Shown: positions 45,553-55,820, counted from the stretch's first letter. The stretch: DNA of 64,000 nt from Gilliamella sp. wkB112 (GCF_001690685.1 NZ_LZGL01000009.1:186001-250000); one strand, 5' to 3'. Notes: a model not told the origin generated them from the letters alone. Numbers and translations are program-made.

Positions 45553-45905
45553 CTTGTGTACCTATACTTATATATTTTTTAGACAAAAGATTGCTGACCC
45601 ATAATTAGCACAGTAATTATAAGTAAGTAAAATTCGTGATAAGCTAAAAATTTATTGCATGGCAAAGCTAGCTGATAAAGCTATAGCTCAATATAAATTA
45701 GCCAATTAAAAAATTATTTAAGATTTAGATACAACTTGGGGGTTCTAAATGTTTTTCAGAAAGATATAAAACACAAAACAATAAAGATTGTGCAAAATAA
45801 TGTTTAGAATTTGTGTGATAGCGTGTAAAAAATTGCATATCGTTCACCATTACCGTTTTTATCAAATTCGGTTTGTGAACTGAAAAAATAGGTATTTCGA
45901 CAGGT

Positions 45906-45974
45906 TCAGTAACCGATTGTGATTTGTTTGAATTTATCTCCCCAACTATTGGGGTGACCCGATTGAGCGTCCAT
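45906..45974 (-). CDS. candidate 22-residue leader peptide or gene remnant
   Basis: ATG at 45974 is preceded by AGGAGAC and opens a 22-codon frame, MDAQSGHPNSWGDKFKQI and then TIGY, ending in TGA. The same frame goes on after the stop (RNTYFFSSQTEFDKNGNGER) for 33 more codons, so it may instead be the start of a gene interrupted by a nonsense change. It lies about 350 bases upstream of mgtA on the same strand. Function unknown. Confidence 0.3.
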   Translation of the reverse strand: MDAQSGHPNSWGDKFKQITIGY

Positions 45975-46067
45975 ATGTCTCCTATATATTTGAACTCAAC
46001 ACTTTGTATTTCAACTTTTCTTAGCCCTCATTTTTAACCACCTTTTATAGTTAAAAAAGTAAGAAAA

Positions 46068-46100
46068 GCTCAAAGGCGGGCAATTTATACGCCTTTGAGC
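46068..46100. other. 11-base-pair hairpin
   Basis: GCTCAAAGGCG and CGCCTTTGAGC pair perfectly around an 11-base loop. No T-run follows on either strand, so it may be a transcript-end hairpin, an operator, or the tip of a repeat element. It lies about 120 bases upstream of the membrane protein gene. Confidence 0.5.
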
Positions 46101-46252
46101 TAAATAAGTCAACCTATAATCCCAAAATAGATAAATGATTGCCTAAAAAAAGCACTTTCGGCCTTATCATTTAGCTTTTTGTATAGAATTAATACAAGTT
46201 TTACCTAATATAAGTTACAATCATGAAAAATTTAAAGGTTAGGATTTTTGAA

Positions 46253-46942
46253 ATGGAACTTATGGAATTACTAAATGATAATTGGTTTAATTTAGTTATT
46301 ATTATTATTCTTTCTTTTATTGGATTTTTATATAAAAAACGTTCTAAAAACAATTATTTCGATAATATCATTCGCTATACTGATATTTTAGAAAAAACCC
46401 CACAACCCGAATACCAAAAAACTTATCTCAATAATATTAAGAAAAAATTATTGTGGGACAAGGTTTGCTTTTATAAATCCGGCAATATCGAAAAGGAAAG
46501 AATTGCCATATCGTTAATTAATGCCGATATTAATAATATTATTGAATTGCAACAGTTAAATTTACTTACTCAATATTTTTATATTAATCAAAAGCAAATT
46601 ATGCCGCAAAAACCTTTTCTAATTAAAGAGATCATGGCTACCGGTGTTACTGCTTTGGTGGCGCTGATTATTATTCTATCTAATATTAGCGCTATCCGTC
46701 ATTCTGCATGGATTGTGAGCATTATTGTGGCTATTTTAACTATTTTTATTGTGATAATTATTGGCTTGCAATTTGCTTTTAATCCACTAAAAAGATTTAA
46801 TACTTATCGATTAATTCTTAAAGATAAGGACTTTTTACCAAGAGCCAATTTGGAACTTACTAATATACTTGAAGTAAATCTTGAAATTAGCCCGGATATG
46901 ATTGAAGCAACAATTACTACTGATGATCAACAGCAACCTTAG
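46253..46942 (+). CDS. membrane protein of unknown function
   Basis: A 229-residue protein. One membrane helix lies near the N-terminus (WFNLVIIIILSFIGFLY) followed by a charged region of about 90 residues, then two adjacent helices (MATGVTALVALIIILS and AWIVSIIVAILTIFIVIII), and a soluble C-terminal tail ending DDQQQP. I start at 46253, where AAGGTTAGG precedes the ATG; an in-frame ATG at 46223 has no site. The region between helices suggests a cytoplasmic domain. I recognise no family. It is a single gene closed by a terminator. Confidence 0.65.
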   Translation: MELMELLNDNWFNLVIIIILSFIGFLYKKRSKNNYFDNIIRYTDILEKTPQPEYQKTYLNNIKKKLLWDKVCFYKSGNIEKERIAISLINADINNIIELQQLNLLTQYFYINQKQIMPQKPFLIKEIMATGVTALVALIIILSNISAIRHSAWIVSIIVAILTIFIVIIIGLQFAFNPLKRFNTYRLILKDKDFLPRANLELTNILEVNLEISPDMIEATITTDDQQQP

Positions 46943-46989
46943 TAACAATCTTATAGCTTATTAGAAACAGTCTTTATAATGTATATGTG

Positions 46990-47032
46990 AGGATGATTAA
47001 CTTAATTTAAATAGGTCGATCATCCTTTTTTT
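46990..47032 (+). terminator. rho-independent terminator
   Basis: AGGATGAT (46990-46997) pairs with ATCATCCT (47019-47026), followed by a run of T. It ends the membrane protein transcript and lies right beside the stop of the convergent topB. Confidence 0.75.
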
Positions 47033-47035
47033 ATT

Positions 47036-48937
47036 TTACATCGGGGTAGATTTTATACTTAAGCGCGTGTGTTTTAGTTGGTTAACCAAATTCAAAAGTG
47101 ACATATTTAGTTGTTGCATAAATTGTTGATAAGTAAACTCTTTTTTACTTATCTCTTCTAGTTGTAGCTCCCAATGTGCTGTCATATCTGGCGTCGACAT
47201 AATATCCGGTAAAGAAGTGATTAAATTACGCCCTATCGGTGTGGAACGAATAGTTTTGCCTTGTCGCCGTAAAAACTCCCGTTTAAATAATAATTCAATG
47301 ATGCCAGCCCTCGTTGCTTCTGTGCCTAAGCCATCGGTTTCGCGGAGTATTTTCTTTATATCAGGATCTTTAACAAAGCGAGCAATTCCTGTCATAGCCG
47401 CAAGTAAAGTCGCGTCGGTAAACGGTCTGGGTGGTTGTGTCTCTTTACTAATTAATTCAGCATCAACACACTGTACCGCCTCTCCTTTTTTGACTAATTT
47501 AGTCAATAATCCATTACTGTCATTATTATCTGATTCGGCATCGGCTTGGTTATTTTTAATTCGAAACAGTACCTTCCAACCCTCATTTAACATTTGGTTG
47601 GCTTTAGCGATAAATTTACCATTTTGAATACTGACATCGATTTGTAATTCCGCATATTTATAAGCTGGGTAAAATTGCGCTAAATATTGAGTAGCAATAA
47701 CTTGATAGACGACTTTTTCATTAGTACTCAAATGATCCATCTTCGCTTTGCGTAATGTTGGAATGATGGCATGATGCGCTTCCACTTTTTTATCATTCCA
47801 AGCTTTAGAACGTAAACTAAAATCGGCATTATCTATGGCAGGTTGTAACTCACAACAATTATTGGCAATTGCCGACTTTACGCCGACTATTTGTTTTAAA
47901 TGTTCTTCTGGTAAAAATCGACAATCCGATCGTGGGTAAGTGATTAATTTATGTTTTTCATACAATGACTGGCAGATATCAAGCACTTCTTGGGCACTTA
48001 AACTGTATTTTTTTGCCATTTCAATTTGTAATGCCGACAAGTTAAATGGTAACGGTGGTGCTAACTCTTTCTTTTTATTACTGACTTTATCTATTATGCC
48101 CGTTTGGTTTTTAATTCGTTGACACACATTTTCAGCCAATGCTTTAACTAATACCCGGCCTTCTTCATCTTGATAAGGTGCACACGCTTCACTAGGTTGC
48201 CATTTAGCCTTAAAGGTTTCGTTATTTTTGGTTTCTAAAACTGCATAAACTTCATAAAAAGGTTTGGGCACAAATTGTTCTATTTCTAAATCTCGCCTTA
48301 CGACTAAACCAAGAATGGGTGTTTGCACTCGCCCAATGGATAAAACCCCTCGATAACCATTTTTTTGACCCACAATAGTACACAGTCGGCTCATATTAAT
48401 ACCATATAACCAATCGGCTCTAGCCCTGGCTAATGCAGAAATGGAAAGGGGTACAAAATCTTGATTACTTCGTAGGTGCTGTATGGATTTTTCCACGGCA
48501 CTAGCATTTAAGTCACTAATTAAGCAACGTTTAATTGATTTACGTTTATCAGATGATAATTGGCAATAATTTAGGACTTCATCGACCAGTAATTGCCCTT
48601 CCCGGTCTGGATCTCCGGCATGAACTATTTGATCGGCTGATTTAATTAAATCCACCAAGACATTAAACTGTTTATTAGTATTATTTTTTGGCAGCAAGAT
48701 CCATTTTTCGGGCACAATGGGTAAATCGTCAAGCTGCCACTTTTTATAACGGGCATCATAAACTTCCGGCGTTGCTTGCTCCAATAAGTGTCCAATACAC
48801 CAACTAACCACATCTCCATTGCTGGCTTTGATAAAACCATTACCCTTTTGCTGTGGCTTGGGTAATACATCGGCAATGGCTCTAGCTAAACTAGGTTTTT
48901 CGGCTATAAATAAACGATAAGATTGCTTAGATTGCAT
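47036..48937 (-). CDS. topB: DNA topoisomerase III
   Basis: A 633-residue type IA topoisomerase that decatenates and relaxes DNA. The N-terminal Toprim domain reads [18 protein letters not shown] and [17 protein letters not shown]. The catalytic Tyr334 lies in [17 protein letters not shown]. The [19 protein letters not shown] block and [17 protein letters not shown] are further family marks. It is slightly shorter than E. coli TopB (653), mainly at the C-terminus, with no zinc-finger tail. Single-gene unit. Confidence 0.95.
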   Translation of the reverse strand: MQSKQSYRLFIAEKPSLARAIADVLPKPQQKGNGFIKASNGDVVSWCIGHLLEQATPEVYDARYKKWQLDDLPIVPEKWILLPKNNTNKQFNVLVDLIKSADQIVHAGDPDREGQLLVDEVLNYCQLSSDKRKSIKRCLISDLNASAVEKSIQHLRSNQDFVPLSISALARARADWLYGINMSRLCTIVGQKNGYRGVLSIGRVQTPILGLVVRRDLEIEQFVPKPFYEVYAVLETKNNETFKAKWQPSEACAPYQDEEGRVLVKALAENVCQRIKNQTGIIDKVSNKKKELAPPLPFNLSALQIEMAKKYSLSAQEVLDICQSLYEKHKLITYPRSDCRFLPEEHLKQIVGVKSAIANNCCELQPAIDNADFSLRSKAWNDKKVEAHHAIIPTLRKAKMDHLSTNEKVVYQVIATQYLAQFYPAYKYAELQIDVSIQNGKFIAKANQMLNEGWKVLFRIKNNQADAESDNNDSNGLLTKLVKKGEAVQCVDAELISKETQPPRPFTDATLLAAMTGIARFVKDPDIKKILRETDGLGTEATRAGIIELLFKREFLRRQGKTIRSTPIGRNLITSLPDIMSTPDMTAHWELQLEEISKKEFTYQQFMQQLNMSLLNLVNQLKHTRLSIKSTPM

Positions 48938-49111
48938 AAATGTCTAGTTCTAATTAAAATTTGCAAACAACTGAAAATTCCTTTTTAACCAAAAGTTGCT
49001 AACAGCGTTTGATTATTATTGTTTAATAAAGGGTTGATAATATGTCGGATCTCAACGTTATAAAATAGCATACTTTTTAAGTCGCATTTACCTGTAAAAC
49101 CATGTGCCACA

Positions 49112-50113
49112 TTACAACCATTTTTTATACTTAAGCCAAATAACTGAACCAATACAAATCACAATAATAAGCAATACTAAGCCAACAAATGACCATTGTT
49201 GTTCATTATAAGGAATACCCGCTAAATTCACTCCCAGCAAACTAGTTAAAAACGTAATCGGAGTAAATATAATGGTAAACAGTGACATTAAATAAATGCG
49301 TTTATTGGTTGATTCGGCTAAAAAACTATTAATTTGTTCCATTAGTGAAGCAATACGAAGTAAACAACTGTCGATATCGGATACATAATGATTCTGCTGA
49401 CTGGAGATATCGTGTAACCTTTGGCGGTCATTGTCATCAATCCAAGAGATTCTTTCGGTGGAAATTTTAACAAAGATATCCCGTTGTGGAGATAATAATC
49501 GGCGCAATATAAATAACTGTTTACGGACACGGCCTATTTCTTTGTGTGAAAATATCCTTTGGTTTAAAACTAAATCTTCAAGTTTAACAATTTTGTTGTG
49601 AACACTATCAAATGATTGATTAACTTGATCGCTGATTAATTCAGAAACTTGAATCAACCAATCTGCCACATCAACCGGTCCAATGCCTTTTTCTAAGTTA
49701 TCTTTTAATTGAAAAATAGCATCAATTTGTTGGTGTCGCGTTGAAATAATTAAATTATCAGTGATAAAAAAACGAAAAGTGACAATCGGATCGGGTAGTT
49801 CATTTGGAATGAAGTTTACCCCTTTTAAAACCACTAAGATACCAGAATCAAAGCGAATTTCTTTGGAAATTTGGTTAGGTTTAATCAGCTCATTCTTAAC
49901 AATTTCCGGTATTAAATCTGTTGAATGTATCCAATTGATAGTTTCTGGTTTAGCAAAATCTAAATGTAACCAACATGGTTGTTGTACTGTCGCTTCACTG
50001 TCATTAGTTAATGGAATTGCTTTACCTTTACCATCTAATTGACAACTAAAAACAGGTTCAGCAGCTAAAAAACGCGAAACGGGTACGACTCCAACATTAT
50101 TCAAGTCAGCCAT
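49112..50113 (-). CDS. zntB: zinc transporter ZntB (CorA family)
   Basis: A 333-residue CorA-family metal transporter. A long cytoplasmic N-terminal domain is followed by two C-terminal membrane helices with the loop LLGVNLAGIPYNEQQW between them. The GVN version of the CorA GMN motif and the GIP that follows are typical of ZntB, which moves zinc. Early residues QPCWLHLDFAKPETINWI match the family. Single gene, with ZntB-like length (327 in E. coli). Confidence 0.9.
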   Translation of the reverse strand: MADLNNVGVVPVSRFLAAEPVFSCQLDGKGKAIPLTNDSEATVQQPCWLHLDFAKPETINWIHSTDLIPEIVKNELIKPNQISKEIRFDSGILVVLKGVNFIPNELPDPIVTFRFFITDNLIISTRHQQIDAIFQLKDNLEKGIGPVDVADWLIQVSELISDQVNQSFDSVHNKIVKLEDLVLNQRIFSHKEIGRVRKQLFILRRLLSPQRDIFVKISTERISWIDDNDRQRLHDISSQQNHYVSDIDSCLLRIASLMEQINSFLAESTNKRIYLMSLFTIIFTPITFLTSLLGVNLAGIPYNEQQWSFVGLVLLIIVICIGSVIWLKYKKWL

Positions 50114-50198
50114 AATGCTCCACCAGCAGATTAATTTTTAACAATTATATACCTAAATTAGCTTAAAATGCAGTTACTCATACTGGTTAATTTTTTGA

Positions 50199-50972
50199 TT
50201 ATGGATTTAAATAAATTTGCGGCACTTGCGTATTTGCAGGATGCTGATAAACGCCTAATTCAACACCATACCAATGATTGATATTATTTACTGTCAAAAC
50301 TTCGGCCGGTGTACCTTGCTCAACGATTCGTCCTTGATTGAGCAGTAAAATTTTATCAGCATATAAGGCAGCCAAATTTAAATCATGCAAAATGCAACAT
50401 ACTGCCAAATTTTGCTGGCTGGCTAATTGTTTCAATAATCGCAACGTATGTTGCTGATGATATAAATCAAGGGCAGATGTAGGTTCGTCTAGAAAGAGTA
50501 ATTTTTCCGCTGGTTCTGGTTGCCATAATTGTGCTAATACACGTGCTAACTGTACTCGTTGTTGTTCACCACCAGATAAACTACGGTAATCGCGATCTGC
50601 TAATTTTAAGCAATCAGTTTGTCTCATTGTTTCATTGACAGATTCGCTAGCATAGGCTTTGCCATAAGGGGAACGCCCCATAGCAACAACTTCTTTAACT
50701 TTGAATGGAAAAGATAACTGACTCTGTTGCAACATAACTGTTCTTATTTTTGCTAATTGCTTGGTTGACCATTCAGGCAATGGCTTATTCAGTAAATAAC
50801 ATTCACCTGAAGATGGTAGTTGAAAACCAGTTAATAAACGTAATAAAGTTGATTTACCAGCACCATTAGGCCCAATAATTACTACTATTTCACCAGCATT
50901 GATATTTAAAGACACATCATCAATTAAAGTTCGAGTTGCACAATGAAAAGTTAAATGTTTAGCGGTTAACAT
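50199..50972 (-). CDS. hmuV: heme ABC transporter ATP-binding protein HmuV
   Basis: A 257-residue ABC ATPase powering heme import. Walker A is [15 protein letters not shown], the signature is [18 protein letters not shown], Walker B is [16 protein letters not shown], and the switch His is in [10 protein letters not shown]. The length, the Q-loop [11 protein letters not shown], and the adjoining FecCD-type permease fit HmuV. The ATG at 50972 is preceded by GAGGG; an in-frame TTG two codons earlier is less likely. It is the last gene of hutW-hutX-chuY-hmuU-hmuV. Confidence 0.93.
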   Translation of the reverse strand: MLTAKHLTFHCATRTLIDDVSLNINAGEIVVIIGPNGAGKSTLLRLLTGFQLPSSGECYLLNKPLPEWSTKQLAKIRTVMLQQSQLSFPFKVKEVVAMGRSPYGKAYASESVNETMRQTDCLKLADRDYRSLSGGEQQRVQLARVLAQLWQPEPAEKLLFLDEPTSALDLYHQQHTLRLLKQLASQQNLAVCCILHDLNLAALYADKILLLNQGRIVEQGTPAEVLTVNNINHWYGVELGVYQHPANTQVPQIYLNP

Positions 50973-50988
50973 ATGCAAATTCCCTCTA

Positions 50989-51975
50989 TTATTTATGTCT
51001 TAAAATCAGCCACAGGAAATAAGGACCACCAATCAAACTGGTAAAAAGTCCTACAGGAATTTCAGTAGGGGCAATTACGGTTCTGGCTAAGGTGTCAGCT
51101 AATAGTAATAAACAAGCACCACCCAACGCCGAACCGGGTAATAACCAACTATGATTGGCACCAATACGTAACCGTATCATATGAGGTACCACTAAACCAA
51201 CAAAAGCAATAATGCCACTTACCGCAACAGAGGTGCCAATAAGTACCGAAGAAAGTAACAACAAATATCGTTTTATACGTTGTACATTAACACCAAGATA
51301 ATGAGCATCTTCATCGCCAAGTTGTAAAATATTGAGTTGCTGAGATAGCTTAAATACACAGATTAATGACGGTATAATAAGCGACATCGCTACAAATACT
51401 AGTTCCCAAGAGCCTTTACCTAAATGCCCCATTGACCATAAAGATAATTGACGTAATTGGGATTCATCACTGATGTAACTCAGAAAACCCATTATTGCAC
51501 CAATAATGGCATTAATTGCTACGCCTAATAATATCATTTTAGCCAAATTACATTGCTCATTGAGGCTATAGATATAAATCAATAAACAAATAAATAGGCT
51601 ACCTATAAAAGCCGCAATCATCTTGCCATATAACATAACGATTGGAGGAAATATTGCAGGAAATATAATAGTTATTCCGACTACGAGACTGGCACCACTA
51701 CTGATTCCTAGTAATCCAGAATCAGCTAATGGATTTCTAAATAAACCCTGCATTACTGCACCGGATGTGGCGAGTGCCATGCCAACAATTACCGCTAACA
51801 TAATTCGCGGTAAGCGTACATTTAACCAGATATTCCACAAGGGATCATCCCATGACATATTTAGTAAATGGGAAACTGACAGTTTTAGAGCCCCTGAATT
51901 AGCCGAATAGATTATTAGCACTAGAAGAATGGCAAATAATCCCCACAACAATGAACGATGATTATACTTCCGCAC
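50989..51975 (-). CDS. hmuU: heme ABC transporter permease HmuU
   Basis: A 328-residue FecCD-family permease with about ten helices. Markers include [39 protein letters not shown] and SGASLVV near the N-terminus, and [19 protein letters not shown] and [20 protein letters not shown] near the end. It forms the heme channel with HmuV and receives heme from the HmuT proteins encoded divergently. Only 16 bases separate it from hmuV. Confidence 0.93.
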   Translation of the reverse strand: MRKYNHRSLLWGLFAILLVLIIYSANSGALKLSVSHLLNMSWDDPLWNIWLNVRLPRIMLAVIVGMALATSGAVMQGLFRNPLADSGLLGISSGASLVVGITIIFPAIFPPIVMLYGKMIAAFIGSLFICLLIYIYSLNEQCNLAKMILLGVAINAIIGAIMGFLSYISDESQLRQLSLWSMGHLGKGSWELVFVAMSLIIPSLICVFKLSQQLNILQLGDEDAHYLGVNVQRIKRYLLLLSSVLIGTSVAVSGIIAFVGLVVPHMIRLRIGANHSWLLPGSALGGACLLLLADTLARTVIAPTEIPVGLFTSLIGGPYFLWLILRHK

Positions 51976-52022
51976 CCCAAGACCTCGTTACTAATTTCAA
52001 TTTAATCATATAATTATATATA

Positions 52023-52661
52023 CTAATAGTTTATTACCAGATCGGGTTCAATAACACTGTAGACACGATTATCAAGTTGTTGGTTATCAATTTTATTAAT
52101 AATTACTTTTGCCAGTTCAGTTCGATGAATAAAACCATGCACCTCTTGTTGATAATAACAACAGCCATTCCCGGTGGCATCACCGTCAACTAGGCCACCT
52201 GGTCTTAGAATTAAGTAATTTAAGTTACTGGTTTGTAACCATACTTCGGCCAAGGATTTTTCTCTTACTGCTTGACCAAATGCTTGTTTGGCCCGAGTTG
52301 ATAAAAATGGCCATGAATCACCACAACCCAATGAGGTAACTAATACCATTTGTTTAATACCAACTTGTTCAGCGCAGTCAATTATAATCCGCTGCGCAAT
52401 ATAGTTACCGGTATTACCACCTAAAGTCGAAATAATCGTTGCGTCAGTACCTGCTAATTGACATAGTTTGGTTACCGTTGAAATATCACTGGCATCACCA
52501 AAATGAGCTTCAATCCCTTGTTGCAGTAGTTGTTTAGCAAAATCGGCGTCACGGACTAAAACAATACAACGCCATTTCGGTTGGCATTGTATTGCTAATT
52601 GAGAAATTTGATAGCCAGTCCCTAATTTGGAACTCACACCAAAAATTAATAATGTTTTCAT
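52023..52661 (-). CDS. chuY: anaerobilin reductase ChuY/HutF-like
   Basis: A 212-residue NAD(P)-binding protein of the extended SDR type, with an N-terminal dinucleotide fold (LLIFGVSSKLGTGYQI) and LVTSLGCGDSW and YLILRPGGLVDG downstream. ChuY reduces anaerobilin, the product of oxygen-independent heme cleavage by ChuW. It sits in the operon between hutX (7 bases upstream) and the heme permease, the arrangement expected for this pathway. The name is supported by both sequence type and context. Confidence 0.85.
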   Translation of the reverse strand: MKTLLIFGVSSKLGTGYQISQLAIQCQPKWRCIVLVRDADFAKQLLQQGIEAHFGDASDISTVTKLCQLAGTDATIISTLGGNTGNYIAQRIIIDCAEQVGIKQMVLVTSLGCGDSWPFLSTRAKQAFGQAVREKSLAEVWLQTSNLNYLILRPGGLVDGDATGNGCCYYQQEVHGFIHRTELAKVIINKIDNQQLDNRVYSVIEPDLVINY

Positions 52662-52668
52662 ATTGTTT

Positions 52669-53172
52669 TTACTTAGCCAAGTTTTTTACTAATGTTCTAT
52701 ATTTTTCTAACTGCTCTGTTTTCAATTGGTGTTTCTCATCTCGGCCAACAAAAATTTTAAACATTGATTGCCCAGCATGATTAAGGAAAACAATTGATGC
52801 GGTAGACATTTTCATAAATGTTCGTTCAATAAAAGCAATATATTGGCAATGTTCTGCCCTAATGTGGCCACTCAATCCTTTTTGGTGACGTAAATTAAAA
52901 TATTTATCACTATGCTTGCCCGGAGGTAATTCACCTGAGATCTCAGCAATAATATCGCCAGAATGAATCAAAAACATCACATCACCCCATGTTGAAACTT
53001 CGCCCCAAACCGTATCAAAATTGTTGCCATCGACAATCTTCGCTTCCGGTAACGCTTGAATAACTTGAGTTAAAGTAACTTGATGATCTTGAGCAATTTT
53101 TTCTAATAGTTCCTCAGGATTATTTTGCATGTATTCGGCTAGTTTTTTATTAAAAGTTTGTTTATCTACCAT
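52669..53172 (-). CDS. hutX: heme utilization carrier protein HutX/ChuX
   Basis: A 167-residue cytoplasmic protein of the HutX/ChuX/HuvX family, which binds heme and is thought to deliver it to the radical SAM heme-degrading enzyme. Typical blocks are VSTWGDVMFLIHSGDIIAEI, SGELPPGKHSDKYFNL and SGHIRAEHCQYIAFIERTFM. The gene begins 11 bases after hutW and precedes chuY by 7, in a tightly packed operon. No HemS/ChuS oxygenase gene is present nearby. Confidence 0.92.
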   Translation of the reverse strand: MVDKQTFNKKLAEYMQNNPEELLEKIAQDHQVTLTQVIQALPEAKIVDGNNFDTVWGEVSTWGDVMFLIHSGDIIAEISGELPPGKHSDKYFNLRHQKGLSGHIRAEHCQYIAFIERTFMKMSTASIVFLNHAGQSMFKIFVGRDEKHQLKTEQLEKYRTLVKNLAK

Positions 53173-53183
53173 AATAATATCCT

Positions 53184-54602
53184 TTAATTACGTAACGTTG
53201 TTTTGATGGTTTGTTTGTGTGGATGAGCTGCTGGCATAGCATGATTAGGTGGCATTGATGGTCTTTTTTGTGCCATTTGTTTTTGCATTTCAATATACTC
53301 AGGATTATTGAGTTGCAGTAACAGTTGTTGCAAAGCTTGCAGAATATTGCTGGACCAAAAACGCCCTGATAGTGTTAAATTCATACAACGATCCTGATCT
53401 TGCAATAAGCCAACTTGATGCCATTGTTTAATTAGTGGATCAAACAATTCACTATGTTCTGTCAGTTTAGTTAAATCAACTCTACCCTTTTCAATCCCTG
53501 CTTGTAATCGATGTAACCAATCACCTAATAGGGATTTACCGGTTAACATCATCAACGGCTTTTTACCTTGATCTAGAATTGCATAATATTGAGTTAAATC
53601 TCGATGCATCATAAATGATTGACCACCTAATCGGCCACCAGCACAAGAACCAAAGGCAAAAAAATTCGAGCCTTGTTTAATCAACGAATTATATAAATTA
53701 CGTTCTCGAGTCGTTTTTGCCCAATGAGCATTAGTTAAATGCATCCAGCCTTGTTTACCTAAAAATTTAGCGCCTTGATGATAAAAATCACATTTATCCG
53801 TAACTGATGGTATGGTTATTCGATGATTTTCAACACCTTTAGCTAACGGAGTGGTGGGTAAAAGATTAAGAGAATAAAGATCGACGCCATCGAGCGGTAA
53901 ATCATCCGCAATTTGTAAATCCCGTTGCCAATTATCATAATTTTGATTGGGCAAACCAAACATTAAATCACATACTAAGGCCACGCTATCGCGTAACGCG
54001 ATGCGTTCAAAATTCTGAATAATTTGTTGCTCAGTCGATTGACGACCCAATTTTTGCCTAATTTTAGTGTTAAAAGTTTGCACACCAATCGAGAAACGAT
54101 TAGCCCCAGCTTCAATATAACTATCAACTCGCGCATCATCAAAATCAGAAATACGGCCTTCCACCGTAATTTCACAATCCGGTGCTAACGGGGCTTTTTG
54201 CTTTAGATAAGTTATAACTCGCCCTAGTTGACCTGCGGCTAGAGCTGAAGGTGTGCCACCACCAAAGTAGATAGCATGAATTGGTGCCGATTGCATGGCT
54301 GGATTATTTATTTCTAAAGAGATTTCTTTCAATAAATAATCAACATAAATTGTAGTATCAAATTTTCGGAACGGATTTTGATAAAAACCACAAAATTGGC
54401 AATGAATATCACAAAAAGGAATGTGTATATATATTAATCTCTTTTTACCGGTTAATTCACTGTTTTGTAATATCTGCCAGTTTCTATCTACTTCCTGAGG
54501 ATTGATTGGCATACTCGCTTGTAAAGGCATCACAGCCCAACGATCTTTAAAAGGTAAAACTGAATTTGCAGCAAAATATGGGCTTACGTCTAATGATTTC
54601 AT
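53184..54602 (-). CDS. hutW: anaerobic heme-degrading radical SAM methyltransferase ChuW/HutW
   Basis: A 472-residue radical SAM enzyme that opens heme without oxygen, releasing iron and anaerobilin. The cluster Cys are 64, 68 and 71 in FCDIHCQFCGF. YFGGGTPSALAAGQL and the ITVEGRISDFDDARVDSY block are of the HemN-like core, and GSCAGGRLGGQSFMMHRDL is typical of ChuW. It leads the minus-strand heme operon; its 5' end faces the divergent hmuT-receptor module across a Fur-type promoter region. A decayed copy of its first 17 codons lies at 58344-58394. Confidence 0.92.
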   Translation of the reverse strand: MKSLDVSPYFAANSVLPFKDRWAVMPLQASMPINPQEVDRNWQILQNSELTGKKRLIYIHIPFCDIHCQFCGFYQNPFRKFDTTIYVDYLLKEISLEINNPAMQSAPIHAIYFGGGTPSALAAGQLGRVITYLKQKAPLAPDCEITVEGRISDFDDARVDSYIEAGANRFSIGVQTFNTKIRQKLGRQSTEQQIIQNFERIALRDSVALVCDLMFGLPNQNYDNWQRDLQIADDLPLDGVDLYSLNLLPTTPLAKGVENHRITIPSVTDKCDFYHQGAKFLGKQGWMHLTNAHWAKTTRERNLYNSLIKQGSNFFAFGSCAGGRLGGQSFMMHRDLTQYYAILDQGKKPLMMLTGKSLLGDWLHRLQAGIEKGRVDLTKLTEHSELFDPLIKQWHQVGLLQDQDRCMNLTLSGRFWSSNILQALQQLLLQLNNPEYIEMQKQMAQKRPSMPPNHAMPAAHPHKQTIKTTLRN

Positions 54603-54651
54603 GACAACAATTTCAAAACAACTATAGTTAAATTAATATTTTAAGAGATTA

Positions 54652-54670
54652 AATAATAATTATTATCATT
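54652..54670. promoter_or_regulatory. Fur-box-like site, hutW side
   Basis: AATAATAATTATTATCATT agrees with the 19-base Fur consensus at 13 positions. It lies about 50 bases upstream of the hutW start codon, so iron repression of the hutWXY-hmuUV operon is likely. A degraded counterpart is at 58429-58447 in the duplicated copy. Confidence 0.55.
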
Positions 54671-54824
54671 AATCAATGTTTTTTTATACATATATATTTA
54701 ACTATATGTTATTAAACATATTTATTTTTATTTTCTTTTTTGATTGCAATCTTTAATTAAAAATATTGTTCATTGTTACCATTTTTTGTCTTTATATTTT
54801 TAATGGCATAATAAATTTATGGTT

Positions 54825-54843
54825 GATAACGCTTATCATTTTC
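54825..54843. promoter_or_regulatory. Fur-box-like site upstream of hmuT copy A
   Basis: GATAACGCTTATCATTTTC agrees with the Fur consensus at 15 of 19 positions, 45 bases upstream of the hmuT ATG. An open reading frame runs through it, which supports using the internal start at 54888. Confidence 0.75.
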
Positions 54844-54887
54844 AATATAGTAGCACCCGTTTTGTAAATGGAAACAGGAAATATTCA

Positions 54888-55739
54888 ATGAAGAAAAAAA
54901 TCATTTCTCAAGTCAGTTTATTACTATTAATTTTCACTTTTAATAGTTGTATTAATTACAGTGTAGCCAAAGAAAGAATAGTAGTTGCTGGGGGATCTTT
55001 AACTGAAATTATTTTTGCTATTGGTGCTGGAGATGAAGTTGTAGGTGTTGATAAGACAAGTAATTATCCAGAAAAAGTAAAACAATTACCGCAAATTGGT
55101 TATTGGAAACTTCTAAATATTGAAGGAATTTTATCATTAAAGCCTTCTCTTTTTATTACTTTAAATGATGCCGAACCCGACAATGTTATCAGCCAAGTAA
55201 AACAAGCTAATGTAGATGTTTTAGCTTTACAACGCGTTCCAGGTACACTTGAGTTACTATATGATAACATCGACAAAATTTCAGCTAAACTGAATAAGCC
55301 AAATGAAGGCAAACAATTAATTACCCGCTTACAACAAAACTTATCGCAAATCCAAAATAACATTGCTAAGCAACCTAAAAAAACCAAAGTATTATTCCTA
55401 ATGAGTATGGGTGGGACTAATGCTGTAGCAGGTAAAAATACCACAGCTGATGCGTTAATCAATATTGCCGGTGGTGAAAATCTTGCTACTCATAATAGTT
55501 ATAAAAGCTATACCCCAGAATCACTTATTGCAATGAACCCGGAAGTTATCTTACTTAGTACTCATTCGGTTAATGAGATGGGTGGTATGGATAAATTAAA
55601 TACGATACCAGGAATTACTGAAACCGCAGCTTTTAAAAATCACCGGATTGTAACTATTGATGATAGTTATCTATTTGGAATTGGACCAAGAGTTGATGAA
55701 ATAGCAAATACTCTTTACCAAGCTTTTTACCCACAATAA
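54888..55739 (+). CDS. hmuT: heme-binding periplasmic protein HmuT, copy A
   Basis: A 283-residue class III substrate-binding protein. A signal peptide covers about residues 1-28 (MKKKIISQVSLLLLIFTFNS onward); a Cys follows but the lipobox is atypical. The mature part has RIVVAGGSLTEIIFAIGAGD, GYWKLLNIEGILSLKPSL, GGENLATHNSYKSYTPESL and IGPRVDEIANTLYQAFYP, as in HmuT/ChuT. It hands heme from the outer-membrane receptor to HmuUV. The ATG at 54888, with AGGAAA upstream, is preferred over one 23 codons earlier that lies before the Fur box. A close paralogue is at 58643. Confidence 0.92.
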   Translation: MKKKIISQVSLLLLIFTFNSCINYSVAKERIVVAGGSLTEIIFAIGAGDEVVGVDKTSNYPEKVKQLPQIGYWKLLNIEGILSLKPSLFITLNDAEPDNVISQVKQANVDVLALQRVPGTLELLYDNIDKISAKLNKPNEGKQLITRLQQNLSQIQNNIAKQPKKTKVLFLMSMGGTNAVAGKNTTADALINIAGGENLATHNSYKSYTPESLIAMNPEVILLSTHSVNEMGGMDKLNTIPGITETAAFKNHRIVTIDDSYLFGIGPRVDEIANTLYQAFYPQ

Positions 55740-55820
55740 TTTTAAAAAATAGTAATTATATTTTAATTAATAAGAAGCAATTTAAGAAATTCGTTTAATT
55801 TTATGTTTACAAGGATTCAA

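Larger units (their letters stand above)
45553..46222. other. long leader/intergenic region upstream of mgtA
   Basis: About 670 bases between mgtA and the divergent membrane protein gene. It contains a small minus-strand ORF with a good ribosome-binding site (45906-45974) and a strong hairpin (46068-46100), listed separately. The 45553-45850 part should hold the mgtA promoter and leader RNA. I could not identify an M-box or mgtL by eye. Confidence 0.5.

Noticed and set aside
45553-45900. mgtL-type proline-rich leader peptide or M-box upstream of mgtA
   Set aside because: No proline-rich short ORF or recognisable M-box could be read by eye; only the unrelated short ORF at 45906-45974 was seen.
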